Source: Candidatus Kuenenia stuttgartensis
GTDB lineage: Bacteria; Planctomycetota; Planctomycetia; Isosphaerales; Isosphaeraceae
Assembly (NCBI GenBank): GCA_945865635.1
Contig: CAMBEP010000001.1
Span: 105,837-169,836, forward strand
Length of the DNA stretch: 64,000 nucleotides
Direction: 5' to 3'
Of the stretch, positions 44,631 through 54,166 are shown in pieces. Under the pieces are notes generated by a model, which saw nothing but the letters and a program-made list of their open reading frames with translations, made no database searches and was not told the origin of the DNA. Numbering within the stretch: position 1 is the first letter of the stretch; each line of letters opens with the position of its first letter. The position numbers and the translations under genes are program-made.

Positions 44631-46934
44631 TTATTTCGCGATCGTCCCAGCCTGTGCCAATGCCTCGCCCGTGGCCTCTTTGCCTGGCAATAATTCCGCG
44701 ACAGATTCTGACGACAGCGGCAACAGACATCGAACCAAGGTCGTTTGATCCACCTTGGCTGCCTCCAGACCACGAATACCCTTGAGCACCAACTGACTGC
44801 CAGGGCGTTTGATCCGCGCCACCAGCATCGGCCGGTTCAGAGGCAGCAGTTTACTCAGGTCAAGTCGGTTCATCGGACCATTGCTCAATTCACGAACCGT
44901 AGACGGGGCACTATCATAAAACATCATAATCCGCGGCAGCTTGCTCCGTGCACGTAATGCCCAATCAGCACCCGTGTTGCGAAGCTCATTTGTACTGAAT
45001 CGGTCAATATAACCTGTAAGATTCTGGGTCTGTGTCGGATTGATCACCACCGAGGCACCCGCAGCAATCGTTTTCAGGTCATAAACCTGCGATTGGTAGA
45101 CCAGAATGGCGTCTTCCAGGGGTTCGTCCAGCAAATTTGTCAAACGCCCAGAAACACGGTCTGTCCCCGTTCGGCTCAGGTCAGGACGTACTGGCATGAT
45201 CGGCGGGGTTTGAGCCATCCAGCGGCCTTGAAGCGATTTCGTAGACCAAATCGGGATTCGCAAGCCTTCGAGCTTCTCAACCCCGCCTATGCCCGCGTAG
45301 CTGTAACGCGATGCCGATAAGCTAAGGGTGCTTGGCCGGCTGGATCCACCCAGCGAATCGTCAGGGCTGTCATACCATCGTGTTGTTTTGTAAATCATCT
45401 CCGATACCGCTGCAGGTTCGTCGGATCGTATCGGATTGGCCGACGATTTGCCCTCGGCGGGCGTAAAACTGGAATCGTAGTCTGCATTCACCGGGCTGAA
45501 AATCGATGCAACACTCCAGCCACGACTGGTTTTGCTGATGTAATCAATATCCAGAACGTCAATCTTGTTGATGCGCAGATCCTGCCCTTTCATGCGATAA
45601 GTCAGCATGTAAGTGACACTTGTGATTGCCAATACAATGATCGGAAACGTTAGCCAAGTCATTTCAGGCCTTTTCAGGCCGTATTTGACGAGTAAATAAT
45701 CGCCAGGACCAATCGCCACCAAATAGGCCAGAATCATTGAGACCACCAGCCCGAAACCGACCACTTTGATCCCTTGAAACTGATCGATCGAAGATCGCAG
45801 CAGAGCCGCGAGATCACCCGCCTTGTTTTGATAAAAACTGGCACTCTTGGACAACGGATCGTTGGAATTGATGTCCGTGGTGTCTGTCAGCTTGCGGCGA
45901 AGCTCCAAAGCCTTGGACCAAAAAAGTGCCCGGTCCTTCCAGGCTGCAAATGGGCCATCATGAACGTCGACTCCAACAAGTGTCACACGCCCGAACCCAT
46001 GAGTGCCCCGAACCAGCAAAGGTGAGCTCGAGGCCGTGTCGATCACCATCCCACCACGTTCCTGCAACTGATCAAACTTGGTCACCGTGATCGCCTTGCC
46101 CGTGCCCACGATGGGGTTTCGCGAACCCACCAGGGATTCGATCGCTCCCAAGTCAAACGACCGGGTACTGCCCGAAGGGATCGCCGGTAGAATCTCTTTC
46201 AGGCTCGAATCCAAAAGGGCCTGACGTTGGGTGGCTGCAACAATCACGAGATGCCCCCCGTCTGCCACCCATCCCTTAAGCGCCGTTGCCCGACCAGCAT
46301 CGATCGTGTTCAAAAACTCAGGGTTGGACGTGTCCAGCACGATCGAGTCCAAAGACTCCAGACCTTCTACACGGGCTGGAAGGCGACTCGCATCAAGATT
46401 CAGAATCTCCAAATTCTTCTGACCTGTTCGAGTCGAACTGGCCAATCCCGGTAACCCGGGCAATTGCTCAAGTCCGGAAGCTGGCCCAATCATCCCTACG
46501 GTCCGCACGGACGCTTCGATCACCAGAACTCTATCCAGCGACAACTCTTTGGCAACGCCGATGGATCGGCCATTCTCATCAACCACCCGGATCAAAATCC
46601 GCGGCATCATCTGGCCAGGATTGATCAAGCTGCTGAATGTGCCAACCTGACCTGCGCCAAGCTGAATCTTCGTCGCCGTGACTGTTTCGATCCCATCCGG
46701 ATCATCGGTAATGACTTGAAGCTGACCGCTGAATGCCGAAGGACCGTTTTTGATCTCAACCCGAATCGGGTTAAATTGGCCAATTCGCAGGACGGATCGC
46801 TCCGGCGCAGAGATCCCGGCATCAATCCGCTCAATCACCATGCGCGCAGATTGAGCCTGAGTCGATGAGACTGAAAACGTCGTCATGCAAATCAGGCAGA
46901 ACCAAGTCAAGAACCATCGGGGCGATTTCAGCAT
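44631..46934 (-). CDS. Large membrane protein with GATase-like domain, ABC exporter partner
   Basis: 767 residues. A signal peptide (1-28), a beta-sandwich region, and a Rossmann/GATase-like region (about 170-300: SIVLDTSNPEFLNTIDAGRATALKGWVADGGHLVIVAA) as in GldG-like components of ABC-2 systems. Two membrane helices lie at about 390-420 and 427-450, followed by another periplasmic part. In planctomycetes and Bacteroidetes such proteins are encoded beside ABC-2 ATPases. It is likely a substrate-handling or motor-linked component of the ATPase encoded downstream. The exact cargo is unknown. The mazG gene lies 66 bases upstream. Confidence 0.75.
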   Translation of the reverse strand: MLKSPRWFLTWFCLICMTTFSVSSTQAQSARMVIERIDAGISAPERSVLRIGQFNPIRVEIKNGPSAFSGQLQVITDDPDGIETVTATKIQLGAGQVGTFSSLINPGQMMPRILIRVVDENGRSIGVAKELSLDRVLVIEASVRTVGMIGPASGLEQLPGLPGLASSTRTGQKNLEILNLDASRLPARVEGLESLDSIVLDTSNPEFLNTIDAGRATALKGWVADGGHLVIVAATQRQALLDSSLKEILPAIPSGSTRSFDLGAIESLVGSRNPIVGTGKAITVTKFDQLQERGGMVIDTASSSPLLVRGTHGFGRVTLVGVDVHDGPFAAWKDRALFWSKALELRRKLTDTTDINSNDPLSKSASFYQNKAGDLAALLRSSIDQFQGIKVVGFGLVVSMILAYLVAIGPGDYLLVKYGLKRPEMTWLTFPIIVLAITSVTYMLTYRMKGQDLRINKIDVLDIDYISKTSRGWSVASIFSPVNADYDSSFTPAEGKSSANPIRSDEPAAVSEMIYKTTRWYDSPDDSLGGSSRPSTLSLSASRYSYAGIGGVEKLEGLRIPIWSTKSLQGRWMAQTPPIMPVRPDLSRTGTDRVSGRLTNLLDEPLEDAILVYQSQVYDLKTIAAGASVVINPTQTQNLTGYIDRFSTNELRNTGADWALRARSKLPRIMMFYDSAPSTVRELSNGPMNRLDLSKLLPLNRPMLVARIKRPGSQLVLKGIRGLEAAKVDQTTLVRCLLPLSSESVAELLPGKEATGEALAQAGTIAK

Positions 46935-47000
46935 GTTGTCCAGTCCGGGTTCGGATCCGTTTATAAAATCTCGTTGAGACGGGGGTTGGAGAACTTGTGT

Positions 47001-47330
47001 TCAAGGTTTTTCGGACGGATCACACTTGCACGGCGCCTGACCACAATCAGGACACCCCTTGCCATACTTCTGCTCGAGGGCAAGATTCAGGTCTATCCCG
47101 CGAATGTTTGCAAGAGTCGCCAGCCAGGCCAGCACATCAGCCATTTCCAAAGCGAGTTCCTCATCAGAACCACCACGCAAGGCCGACGCCAGTTCACCAA
47201 ATTCTTCGGTCAGCCAAAGAAATGTGCCTGCATCGCCACGAGCCCGATCCTTCGCGCCATAGAGGCGTTCCATCTCGGACTGCAGATGGCCCAATGTCCA
47301 GATTGTCGAATCAGTCCGGTTTATGGACAT
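47001..47330 (-). CDS. MazG-type nucleotide pyrophosphohydrolase
   Basis: 109 residues, one MazG-like domain. Metal-binding EExxE (E42, E43, E46) and ExxD (E62, D65) are in place, so it should hydrolyse NTPs or dNTPs to monophosphates plus PPi (house-cleaning). The C-terminus has a CPDCGQAPCKC cluster that could form a small zinc-binding knuckle; that is unusual for tiny MazG proteins. It heads the minus-strand run leading to the ABC genes, 66 bases upstream of the large membrane protein gene. Confidence 0.85.
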   Translation of the reverse strand: MSINRTDSTIWTLGHLQSEMERLYGAKDRARGDAGTFLWLTEEFGELASALRGGSDEELALEMADVLAWLATLANIRGIDLNLALEQKYGKGCPDCGQAPCKCDPSEKP

Positions 47331-47651
47331 TGCTCAGACCGGTTCATATCAAGTGAGAGTCGATCGTAAGCTTTAAAGTATAATCCATTTGGACGGTACA
47401 AGCCAAGTATTAAGGTGGCAAAAGAGTTGAGAAGTTTTCAAGAAGCCTGTCAGAAATCGCTTTAAGAGGTTTTGGAAAAGTTCGATCTAGGCCCGTTTTG
47501 GTCGACCCGTCTGGAAATCAGAAACTACGATCAGCAACAGCTTCATCGATCAACACCAACGACGAGAAGGCGAGCAAGTGGAAAAGTTCAAAGCGGTCAT
47601 CAGAATGTGGTGGGTGGATAACCGCCTTGAACTATAAGCGTAAAATCGGTT
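47331..47651. other. Intergenic region between the PEP-CTERM gene and mazG
   Basis: 321 bases with no credible gene or clear terminator. It carries the mazG promoter and the PEP-CTERM gene 3' region. Confidence 0.4.
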
Positions 47652-48347
47652 TTAAGCGATCTTACGTCGTCCTCTGTTCGCCAGGGCAATGCTGATTGCA
47701 CCAAGGCTGAACAATGCGATTGAGGCAGGCTCAGGGACGGCTGTCGCCGTGCCTGACATGATCACAAGCAGGCCACTGGGGTTCAGCCCACCGGTGATTG
47801 TGACGTTACTGACGGTAAACTGAAGGGTGTTCAAGCCTGCGATGAAGCCTGAACTGATTGTGAAGTTGTTCAAGGTTGCAGACGCAGATGATCCACTGAT
47901 GGTGTAACCCGTGGACACACTGTTGATTGTCATCAGCGGCGCGACATCGTCGGCGGTCCACTGACCTGTGATCACAGCAGTCGTCGGGTCGAAACCGGTC
48001 AGGTCAAACGTCGTTTTGTAAACATAATCACCAGTCGTAGTGGCTGATGGCATGTTGACGACATCGGTCACAGGACCAATCCAGCGGGCTGTGGATCCCG
48101 GGTTGGCCCAGATGGTATTGACCGGATCCGCCGTTGTGTCTGCAGTATAAGTACTGCTGGAATATCCAGAACTTGGCGGGACGGCAATCAATTCATAGTG
48201 CGGATCTATCGATCCGGATGCTAGCTGATTTCCGCTGCTATCTACACCCGTTGAAAACAACGTGGGTATAATGGCCGATTGGGCACTTTGGGCTATTACT
48301 GCCATCAGCAACAACACTGGGACTAAAACTTTCCGCAAGATTTTCAC
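47652..48347 (-). CDS. PEP-CTERM exported protein (third in window)
   Basis: 231 residues from GTG 48347, chosen because AGAGGTG lies 6 bases upstream and the signal peptide (VKILRKVLVPVLLLMAVIAQSAQS) is then placed normally. The ectodomain is beta-rich with a conserved ITGQWTADDVAPLM pattern that looks like a carbohydrate- or calcium-binding beta-sandwich; not confirmed. The C-terminus VPEPASIALFSLGAISIALANRGRRK is a typical PEP-CTERM signal. Function unknown. Confidence 0.8.
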   Translation of the reverse strand: MKILRKVLVPVLLLMAVIAQSAQSAIIPTLFSTGVDSSGNQLASGSIDPHYELIAVPPSSGYSSSTYTADTTADPVNTIWANPGSTARWIGPVTDVVNMPSATTTGDYVYKTTFDLTGFDPTTAVITGQWTADDVAPLMTINSVSTGYTISGSSASATLNNFTISSGFIAGLNTLQFTVSNVTITGGLNPSGLLVIMSGTATAVPEPASIALFSLGAISIALANRGRRKIA

Positions 48348-48735
48348 CGATGCACCTCTAGCTTGTTTCCGAGTTTGCCAAGTACACAAAATCAAGTAAT
48401 TGAAATCATGTACGGGCAAAAGAACGAATCACTACAAAACTCTTACTGAAATGTACGCTTCTTGAGCTTGAACATCAAACTGTTTTAGGCTCTGTTCTGA
48501 ATTATCAACACGCTTTTGTGCTTGGTATTGTGTATTTACCACTTATTTTTTCAACCACTTACAGACTAAGGTAAAACGCATGGGGGTATGTTTAAAAAAG
48601 GATTCGTCAGGTTTTGAACCGATTTGAAAGCACAAGCCGAACGGTCTTTGTCCCTGAAAAACGAAACCATGCGGAACTCCCTTGAAAAAAAGGAATTCTG
48701 CATGGTTCAAACTTGCTGGAACCCGTTCGGAAAAC
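48348..48735. other. Intergenic region with the C45 gene terminator
   Basis: 388 bases holding the promoter of the PEP-CTERM gene and the terminator at 48666-48706. No gene recognised. Confidence 0.5.
48666..48706 (-). terminator. Terminator of the C45-type gene
   Basis: ACCATGCGGAACTCC pairs imperfectly with GGAATTCTGCATGGT. On the minus strand a T-rich stretch (TTTCGTTTTTC) follows. Confidence 0.65.
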
Positions 48736-50028
48736 TTACTTGCCGAGCTTTCCTAGATTTGTCGTGGTCAGTTTTGAGTCGGATTTCGGGCCTGGAAGTT
48801 CCGGGGCACTCAGATCGGTTTTGTGTGTCAGCAGTTCGCTGAAGTGAAAGCCGAGATAAGTCTGGCTGGCGGCTGGAGAACCATCACTGCCAGCGTGGGC
48901 AACCCAGAATTTCGACGTCGAAGTCTCAAACAGCACGTTGTGAAGATTTGAGTTCATCGCCACAGGCCGATCCATCAGTCGAATGGCTTTGAAGGCATCG
49001 ATTTCGCCATGCGATTCCTTGACCCGCTTGCTGAGCAGTTCATAACGGTCGCCAGCGGAAAGCACGACACCGTCCTTGACCGCATGTGGCAAGAGTTCGT
49101 GGGTTTCTCCCATGCCTACGGTCTTGAAGACGTCGGCTCCGGCCTCCATCCCCACTCCCTTGCCGGTTTTACCGTCCGCAATCACGTAATAATATTCGCA
49201 CGTGCGCGGGTTGTCGCGGAAAATGGCTACTGCCTGATCCAGCGTTTTGGCCTCTTGCATCGCCCAACGCATCAAAACCGCCATCGGTACCCCCTGCCAC
49301 TTGCCAAGCCCACGGCCACCCATCTCGCCAAGACTGATCTTCTCGGCGTTCATGCCTGTCACGCTGCCGATGAATCCTGCGTAAGTCACATTCAGGAAAG
49401 GGATTTTCCCGTCCATCTTGCCCACCATCAGGATCGGGTGCTCTTGTAATCGCCAGTCGCAGCCGTAGTCGAGAATCCGTCCATGATAAAGCTCGCCATT
49501 CTTTGTGGCCGAACCGGAAAGTGCAAATCCCGAACAGTGAAACAGTTCTGGAATAAAGTTGCATGCCGTGATGTCTTCAAGCGGTACGCCCGAACCATCG
49601 GCCAGCCCGCGAAGCTCATCAAAATACCATTGAGGGATAAATTTCTTTTGAGTCGACTGAATTCCCGCGATCACCTTTTTCGGGCTCAGGAATTTGATCC
49701 CATTCCACTCCAACTGAAGATCTTTGGACTTCACATCCAAAAGATAGCGAGCCATTTCGTTCACATTCTTCTTCAGCAATGTGCCGTGCTGAAAACCCAT
49801 CTCATAGGCCGATCCCTCGACATGCAAGACCTTGTGGCCGCCGACTTCTTCCAGAAAACCCTTGCCGCAGCGGGCAATCACCTTTCGGTCGGTCGAGACC
49901 GGCGGAGCCACGTTCGCCACGGCTGGCGACGGAAGTTCGGCCCTGGCTCGGCCAACCAGAATTGAGGACGCAAACAGGCCTGCAATCGCCAGCAACGAGC
50001 CATGACGTCTGACGAGTATCAATGACAT
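48736..50028 (-). CDS. Secreted C45-type autoproteolytic acyltransferase/hydrolase
   Basis: 430 residues with a signal peptide (about 1-30, ending GRARA). The Ntn-hydrolase fold of the C45 (acyl-CoA:6-APA acyltransferase) family is indicated by SAYEMGFQHGTLL, LADGSGVPLEDITACNFIPELFHCSGFALSG and GRILDYGCDW. The predicted nucleophile and cut site is C165 in HCSGF, which would become the N-terminus after self-cleavage. Relatives cut or transfer acyl groups on small amides or lipids; here, being exported, it probably acts in the periplasm. Substrate unknown. It is transcribed alone, divergent from acs. Confidence 0.82.
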   Translation of the reverse strand: MSLILVRRHGSLLAIAGLFASSILVGRARAELPSPAVANVAPPVSTDRKVIARCGKGFLEEVGGHKVLHVEGSAYEMGFQHGTLLKKNVNEMARYLLDVKSKDLQLEWNGIKFLSPKKVIAGIQSTQKKFIPQWYFDELRGLADGSGVPLEDITACNFIPELFHCSGFALSGSATKNGELYHGRILDYGCDWRLQEHPILMVGKMDGKIPFLNVTYAGFIGSVTGMNAEKISLGEMGGRGLGKWQGVPMAVLMRWAMQEAKTLDQAVAIFRDNPRTCEYYYVIADGKTGKGVGMEAGADVFKTVGMGETHELLPHAVKDGVVLSAGDRYELLSKRVKESHGEIDAFKAIRLMDRPVAMNSNLHNVLFETSTSKFWVAHAGSDGSPAASQTYLGFHFSELLTHKTDLSAPELPGPKSDSKLTTTNLGKLGK

Positions 50029-50590
50029 TCAAAACCTCTATCTAAAGTGTTGGTATATCAGAATCCGCCGCTGACGAAATTTTCGGGAAACGGGATCAGG
50101 ATCATTTGCATCTTACAACAATCGGCCTCAATCGCAAAGGCCTGACCCGCTTCTCTGCCAGACAACCAGCCCTATACCCTCTAAAGCATTCTCATCTATG
50201 GGCTATCTAACACTTGATGCAACGGCTTTGTTCAGTCAGAAATTGCCAGTTAAAGAATTTCTTAAATCTGACATCTGGGTCTCTGATCAGCCAGTGCTTG
50301 AATCAGACCATTTTGCCGAAAGGCTGCAATCTGCTCATCCTCTCAGGAATTCTTTCGATTTCAGTTTGTCGTTGACTCATCATTTCGGCATTCATATGAT
50401 AAGTTTCACTCCTACCGTCCAAAAATTGTGATGATTTGTGGCGGGTGCCGCGTCTGATCCAGGTTCGTCGGCACTTGCTCGGGTCAGGCACTTGCTCTTC
50501 CGATTTCGTTTTTGCCGTGTTCCACGGTGGTGGAATGGTCACTGAGACCAGATCGCCTGCCGTTGTGAACAGCCCGGAGATTGTGTTGCC
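50029..50590. other. Divergent intergenic region before acs
   Basis: 562 bases between the C45 gene and acs, carrying promoters for both. The acs start is preceded by CCGGAGATTGTGTTGCC. Nothing else recognised. Confidence 0.45.
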
Positions 50591-52549
50591 ATGTCGACAG
50601 GCTCTATCCAGTCCGTTCTGAACGAGACACGCGTTTTCAATCCGCCAGCGGAATTTGCCAAAGCAGCCCATGTTTCCAGCATGGAACAATACCAGCAGAT
50701 TTGGGACGAGGCCAAGGCGGATCCCGATCAATTCTGGTCCAAGGTTGGGACCGATATGATTGACTGGTTCCAGCCGTTTGAAAAAACGCTCGACTGGTCC
50801 AACGCCCCGTTTGCCGAGTGGTATATCGGTGGAAAGCTTAACGCTGCTTACAATTGCATCGACCGCCATGCCAATGGTCAGCGCAAGAACAAGGCCGCAA
50901 TCATCTGGGAAGGCGAGCCCGGCGAGCGCAGGGTGCTGCGTTATCAAGACCTCTTGCGTGCCACCAGTAAATTTGCAAACGTCCTCAAAAAACTCGGGGT
51001 CAAAAAGGGCGACACCGTCGCCATCTACATGCCTCTGATTCCGGAACTGGTTTTTGCCTGCCTGGCCTGTGCCCGAATTGGGGCAGTTCATACCGTGGTT
51101 TTTGGCGGCTTTTCGGCCGAAGCACTCGCTGGTCGAATTCAGGATTCCGGCGCGACCGTCATGGTCACAGCCGATGGCGGCTATCGCCGAGGCAAAGTCG
51201 TTCCCCTCAAAGAGAATGCCGATGCCGCCGCCGCACTCAGCCCATCGCTCAAAAAAGTCCTGGTCGTAAAGCGCACCGGCCATGAGGTTCACATGGAAGC
51301 GGGCCGTGATCATTGGTGGCACGATCTCATGCACGCCGTCAGTGCCGATTGCCCCGCCGAACCGCTCGACAGCGAACACCCGCTCTTCATCCTTTATACC
51401 AGTGGCTCCACGGGTAAGCCCAAGGGCATTCTGCACACCACGGGCGGTTATCTTGTAGGTGCTGCCTATAGCACGAAACTTGTCTTTGACCTCAAGGACG
51501 ACGACACGTACTGGTGTACTGCCGATGTCGGCTGGGTCACTGGCCACACCTATCTGGTCTATGGCCCGCTTGCCAATGGCGCGACCATGGTCATGTATGA
51601 AGGCGCACCCAACTGGCCCGACGAAGCACGGTTCTGGAAAATTATCGAAGACTATCGCGTCTCAATTCTCTACACCGCACCGACGGCGATTCGTGCCTTC
51701 ATGAAATGGGGCGACCAGCACCCAATGAAGCACGACCTGACAAGCCTGCGACTACTGGGATCGGTCGGCGAACCAATCAATCCAGAAGCCTGGATGTGGT
51801 ATCGGGAAGTCATTGGTGGAGGCCGCTGCCCAATTGTCGACACCTGGTGGCAAACGGAAACCGGCTCGATCATGATCAGCCCACTGCCAGGCGCCACCCC
51901 GACCATGCCCGGGTCAGCAACCCGGCCCTTGCCCGGGATTGTTCCTGAAATTCTAGACAAGGAAGGCAATGCCGTGCCCCAGGGGTCGGGCGGTTTTCTG
52001 GTCATCAGCAAGCCTTGGCCAAGCATGCTCCGCACCCTCTACGGCGACCCCGAACGATACAAGGAAGCCTATTGGAATCAAATCCCCGGCAAGTACTTCA
52101 CCGGCGACGGTGCAAGACAGGACGCCGATGGCAATTACTGGATCCTCGGACGGGTCGACGACGTTCTGAACGTCTCTGGCCACAGGCTTTCCACCATGGA
52201 AGTGGAATCCGCTCTGGTCGGCCACCTGCTTGTCGCAGAAGCTGCAGTCGTTGGTCGGCCTGACGAAATCAAGGGCGAAGGGATTGTCGCCTTCGTCTCT
52301 CTTGTTACCGGCCAGATTGCGTCCGATGCGCTCAAGAAAGAGCTCATGGCACACGTCGTCAAAGAAATCGGCGCGCTGGCCCGGCCAGACGAAATCAAAT
52401 TCACCGAAAGTCTACCAAAAACCCGATCAGGCAAGATCATGCGACGCCTGCTCCGCGATATCGCGGCCGGAAGAACTTCCACCGGCGATACTTCCACTCT
52501 CGAAGATTTCAGTGTCCTGGCCAAACTCAGAGCCGACGACGAATCCTGA
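50591..52549 (+). CDS. acs: Acetyl-CoA synthetase
   Basis: 652 residues, the usual length. It makes acetyl-CoA from acetate, ATP and CoA through acetyl-AMP. ANL-superfamily motifs: [19 protein letters not shown] (P-loop), [15 protein letters not shown], and the C-terminal [15 protein letters not shown] with K615 as the residue that is reversibly acetylated in this family. A strong terminator follows. A long antisense reading frame opposite the gene is a codon artefact. It is transcribed alone. Confidence 0.97.
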   Translation: MSTGSIQSVLNETRVFNPPAEFAKAAHVSSMEQYQQIWDEAKADPDQFWSKVGTDMIDWFQPFEKTLDWSNAPFAEWYIGGKLNAAYNCIDRHANGQRKNKAAIIWEGEPGERRVLRYQDLLRATSKFANVLKKLGVKKGDTVAIYMPLIPELVFACLACARIGAVHTVVFGGFSAEALAGRIQDSGATVMVTADGGYRRGKVVPLKENADAAAALSPSLKKVLVVKRTGHEVHMEAGRDHWWHDLMHAVSADCPAEPLDSEHPLFILYTSGSTGKPKGILHTTGGYLVGAAYSTKLVFDLKDDDTYWCTADVGWVTGHTYLVYGPLANGATMVMYEGAPNWPDEARFWKIIEDYRVSILYTAPTAIRAFMKWGDQHPMKHDLTSLRLLGSVGEPINPEAWMWYREVIGGGRCPIVDTWWQTETGSIMISPLPGATPTMPGSATRPLPGIVPEILDKEGNAVPQGSGGFLVISKPWPSMLRTLYGDPERYKEAYWNQIPGKYFTGDGARQDADGNYWILGRVDDVLNVSGHRLSTMEVESALVGHLLVAEAAVVGRPDEIKGEGIVAFVSLVTGQIASDALKKELMAHVVKEIGALARPDEIKFTESLPKTRSGKIMRRLLRDIAAGRTSTGDTSTLEDFSVLAKLRADDES

Positions 52550-52602
52550 TCCCTTACGGGTGTTCCGCCCGTAAAAGACCAAGCCCCTGCCGCCCATCAA
52601 CG

Positions 52603-52641
52603 AAAGTGCGATCTGGACCAACCCTCCAGCGCACTTTTTTT
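52603..52641 (+). terminator. Rho-independent terminator of acs
   Basis: AAAGTGCG and CGCACTTT pair, with CTGGA/TCCAG extending the stem, followed by a long T-run. It lies 54 bases after the stop. Confidence 0.88.
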
Positions 52642-52747
52642 GCGTCCCCATCCATCCAGCATTTGCCTTCAGGCTTCGTTTATTTCACGGGTTATCCCCT
52701 ATTTATATGCGTTAAAATTTGCCTGACCGTCATCTACGGGATAGGAT

Positions 52748-53368
52748 ATGGATAACATTCTTGAATTGGCACCCGTGAACGTGACAATGCGAGGTCCAGA
52801 CGTCATGACCGTTACCAACGACTTAACCTGGCGACGTCTCGCAGAAGCAGAAGGCTTCTTGACTCTCGGCATGCCTGCCAAAACCTTGGCCATCATGAAT
52901 TCACGCGCCAATTGGGCAAGTATGCCATTTGAAGCCAACTTGCTGGCAGGCTTGGCGCATCGAGAACTCAACGACTTTCATGCCGCCATCATTCATCTCG
53001 AAAAAGCCGCCAAATTTCAGCCCTCAAACCCAGATGTCGCACTGGCCCTTGGCTGGTGCTATAAACGCACCAACAGGCTGGCTCAGGCCATTGATTCGCT
53101 CACTCGGGCTGTTCTTGCCAATCAGTCCGAACCAATTCTGCATTATAATCTTGCGTGTTACTGGAGCCTTGCCGGAAACGTCTCAAAATCGGTCGAACAC
53201 CTGAAGTTGAGCCTCCGTCTTCAGCCAGAGATCATCTATATGGTGGCTGGTGAAACAGATTTTGACACCATTCGCACCGACCCCGTCTTCCAAGCCTTGA
53301 TCCACCTGGAATCAGGCGATCAGGTTCAAGTCAATCAGCCGAATAAACGAACCAGGCGCGGGAAATGA
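52748..53368 (+). CDS. TPR-repeat protein
   Basis: 206 residues, no signal peptide. Residues about 55-165 form three or more tetratricopeptide repeats (FEANLLAGLAHRELNDFHAAIIHLEKAAKFQPSNPDVALALGWCY and following). Such proteins are protein-protein scaffolds. The basic C-terminus (NKRTRRGK) could interact with nucleic acid or membranes. It ends 20 bases from the convergent methyltransferase gene. Function unknown. Confidence 0.82.
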   Translation: MDNILELAPVNVTMRGPDVMTVTNDLTWRRLAEAEGFLTLGMPAKTLAIMNSRANWASMPFEANLLAGLAHRELNDFHAAIIHLEKAAKFQPSNPDVALALGWCYKRTNRLAQAIDSLTRAVLANQSEPILHYNLACYWSLAGNVSKSVEHLKLSLRLQPEIIYMVAGETDFDTIRTDPVFQALIHLESGDQVQVNQPNKRTRRGK

Positions 53369-53388
53369 TCGATCTTTTAGATCGTGAC

Positions 53389-54162
53389 TCAAAATGGATT
53401 TCTGAACAAATGGCTCAGGCCTGTAATGTGATCGCTGGTGGTGCCACAGCATCCACCAAAATACAATCCGCCCAGAGACTGACACTGGAGCGATAAATCG
53501 ACCAATTCCAAAGGATTAATATTGGACGGCTTTAAAATTGTTGCTGATAAATGATGGTCATTCAATTGTTTGAAGGTGTCGAGGATTTGTGCAATGTCAG
53601 AAATGCAATTCATGCCCCAGTTGGAGATGTTTTTCTGTTCTAATTCTTTGGCCAGTTCCTCGGGCTGATCGCCCCAATTCCAAATGGAAATCCAAATCGG
53701 TTTTTGGATTTCATGACCAAACCAGTTGGCGGCCAATTTTGCCTGAACCAGATTGCAGGTTTCAAATAAAATCAAATCGGCGCCTGAATCCAGCAGGGCC
53801 GCGACTTGTTCTTGAGCGTTTGATTGCTCGGATAAAGCCCATGGGCCGATCGATCCGATGACTTTGCCTGTGATGCCCGACTCGGCAAACGCCCGACGTG
53901 CCAGTTCTACGGCGGCTCTGTTGATGGCCTTCATTTGGCTTGCAAGCCCGAATTTGGCAAGCCATTGCGAGTTGGCCCCAAATGAGTTTGAAGTCAGCAT
54001 TTGCGAGCCTGCCTTCAGATCATCACGGTGGACGGACAAGACCGTTTCAGGCCTTCTCAGCGACCAAAGGCAAGGGTCGTCCGTCGCCAGATCAAGCCCT
54101 TGCCCGATCAGACGTGTACCCATAGCGGCATCCAGAACAACGGGCCTTGAATCGATTGGCAT
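53389..54162 (-). CDS. Homocysteine S-methyltransferase family protein
   Basis: 257 residues. The zinc ligands of the family are visible: C176 in GMNC and C238, C239 in GGCCG, in the Cys...Cys-Cys pattern that binds zinc and homocysteine. The N-terminal DAAMGTRLIGQG and MLTSNSFGAN match the barrel of MmuM/BHMT/MetH N-domains. It transfers a methyl group from a donor such as S-methylmethionine or SAM to homocysteine. Its start is only 4 bases after the stop of the upstream degenerate site-2 protease gene, implying translational coupling. Confidence 0.85.
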   Translation of the reverse strand: MPIDSRPVVLDAAMGTRLIGQGLDLATDDPCLWSLRRPETVLSVHRDDLKAGSQMLTSNSFGANSQWLAKFGLASQMKAINRAAVELARRAFAESGITGKVIGSIGPWALSEQSNAQEQVAALLDSGADLILFETCNLVQAKLAANWFGHEIQKPIWISIWNWGDQPEELAKELEQKNISNWGMNCISDIAQILDTFKQLNDHHLSATILKPSNINPLELVDLSLQCQSLGGLYFGGCCGTTSDHITGLSHLFRNPF

Positions 54163-54166
54163 CGTA

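Noticed and set aside
50303..51547. Long antisense reading frame opposite acs
   Set aside because: It lies opposite a perfectly conserved acs gene, has no similarity to a known family and no credible start; codon bias makes such frames common.
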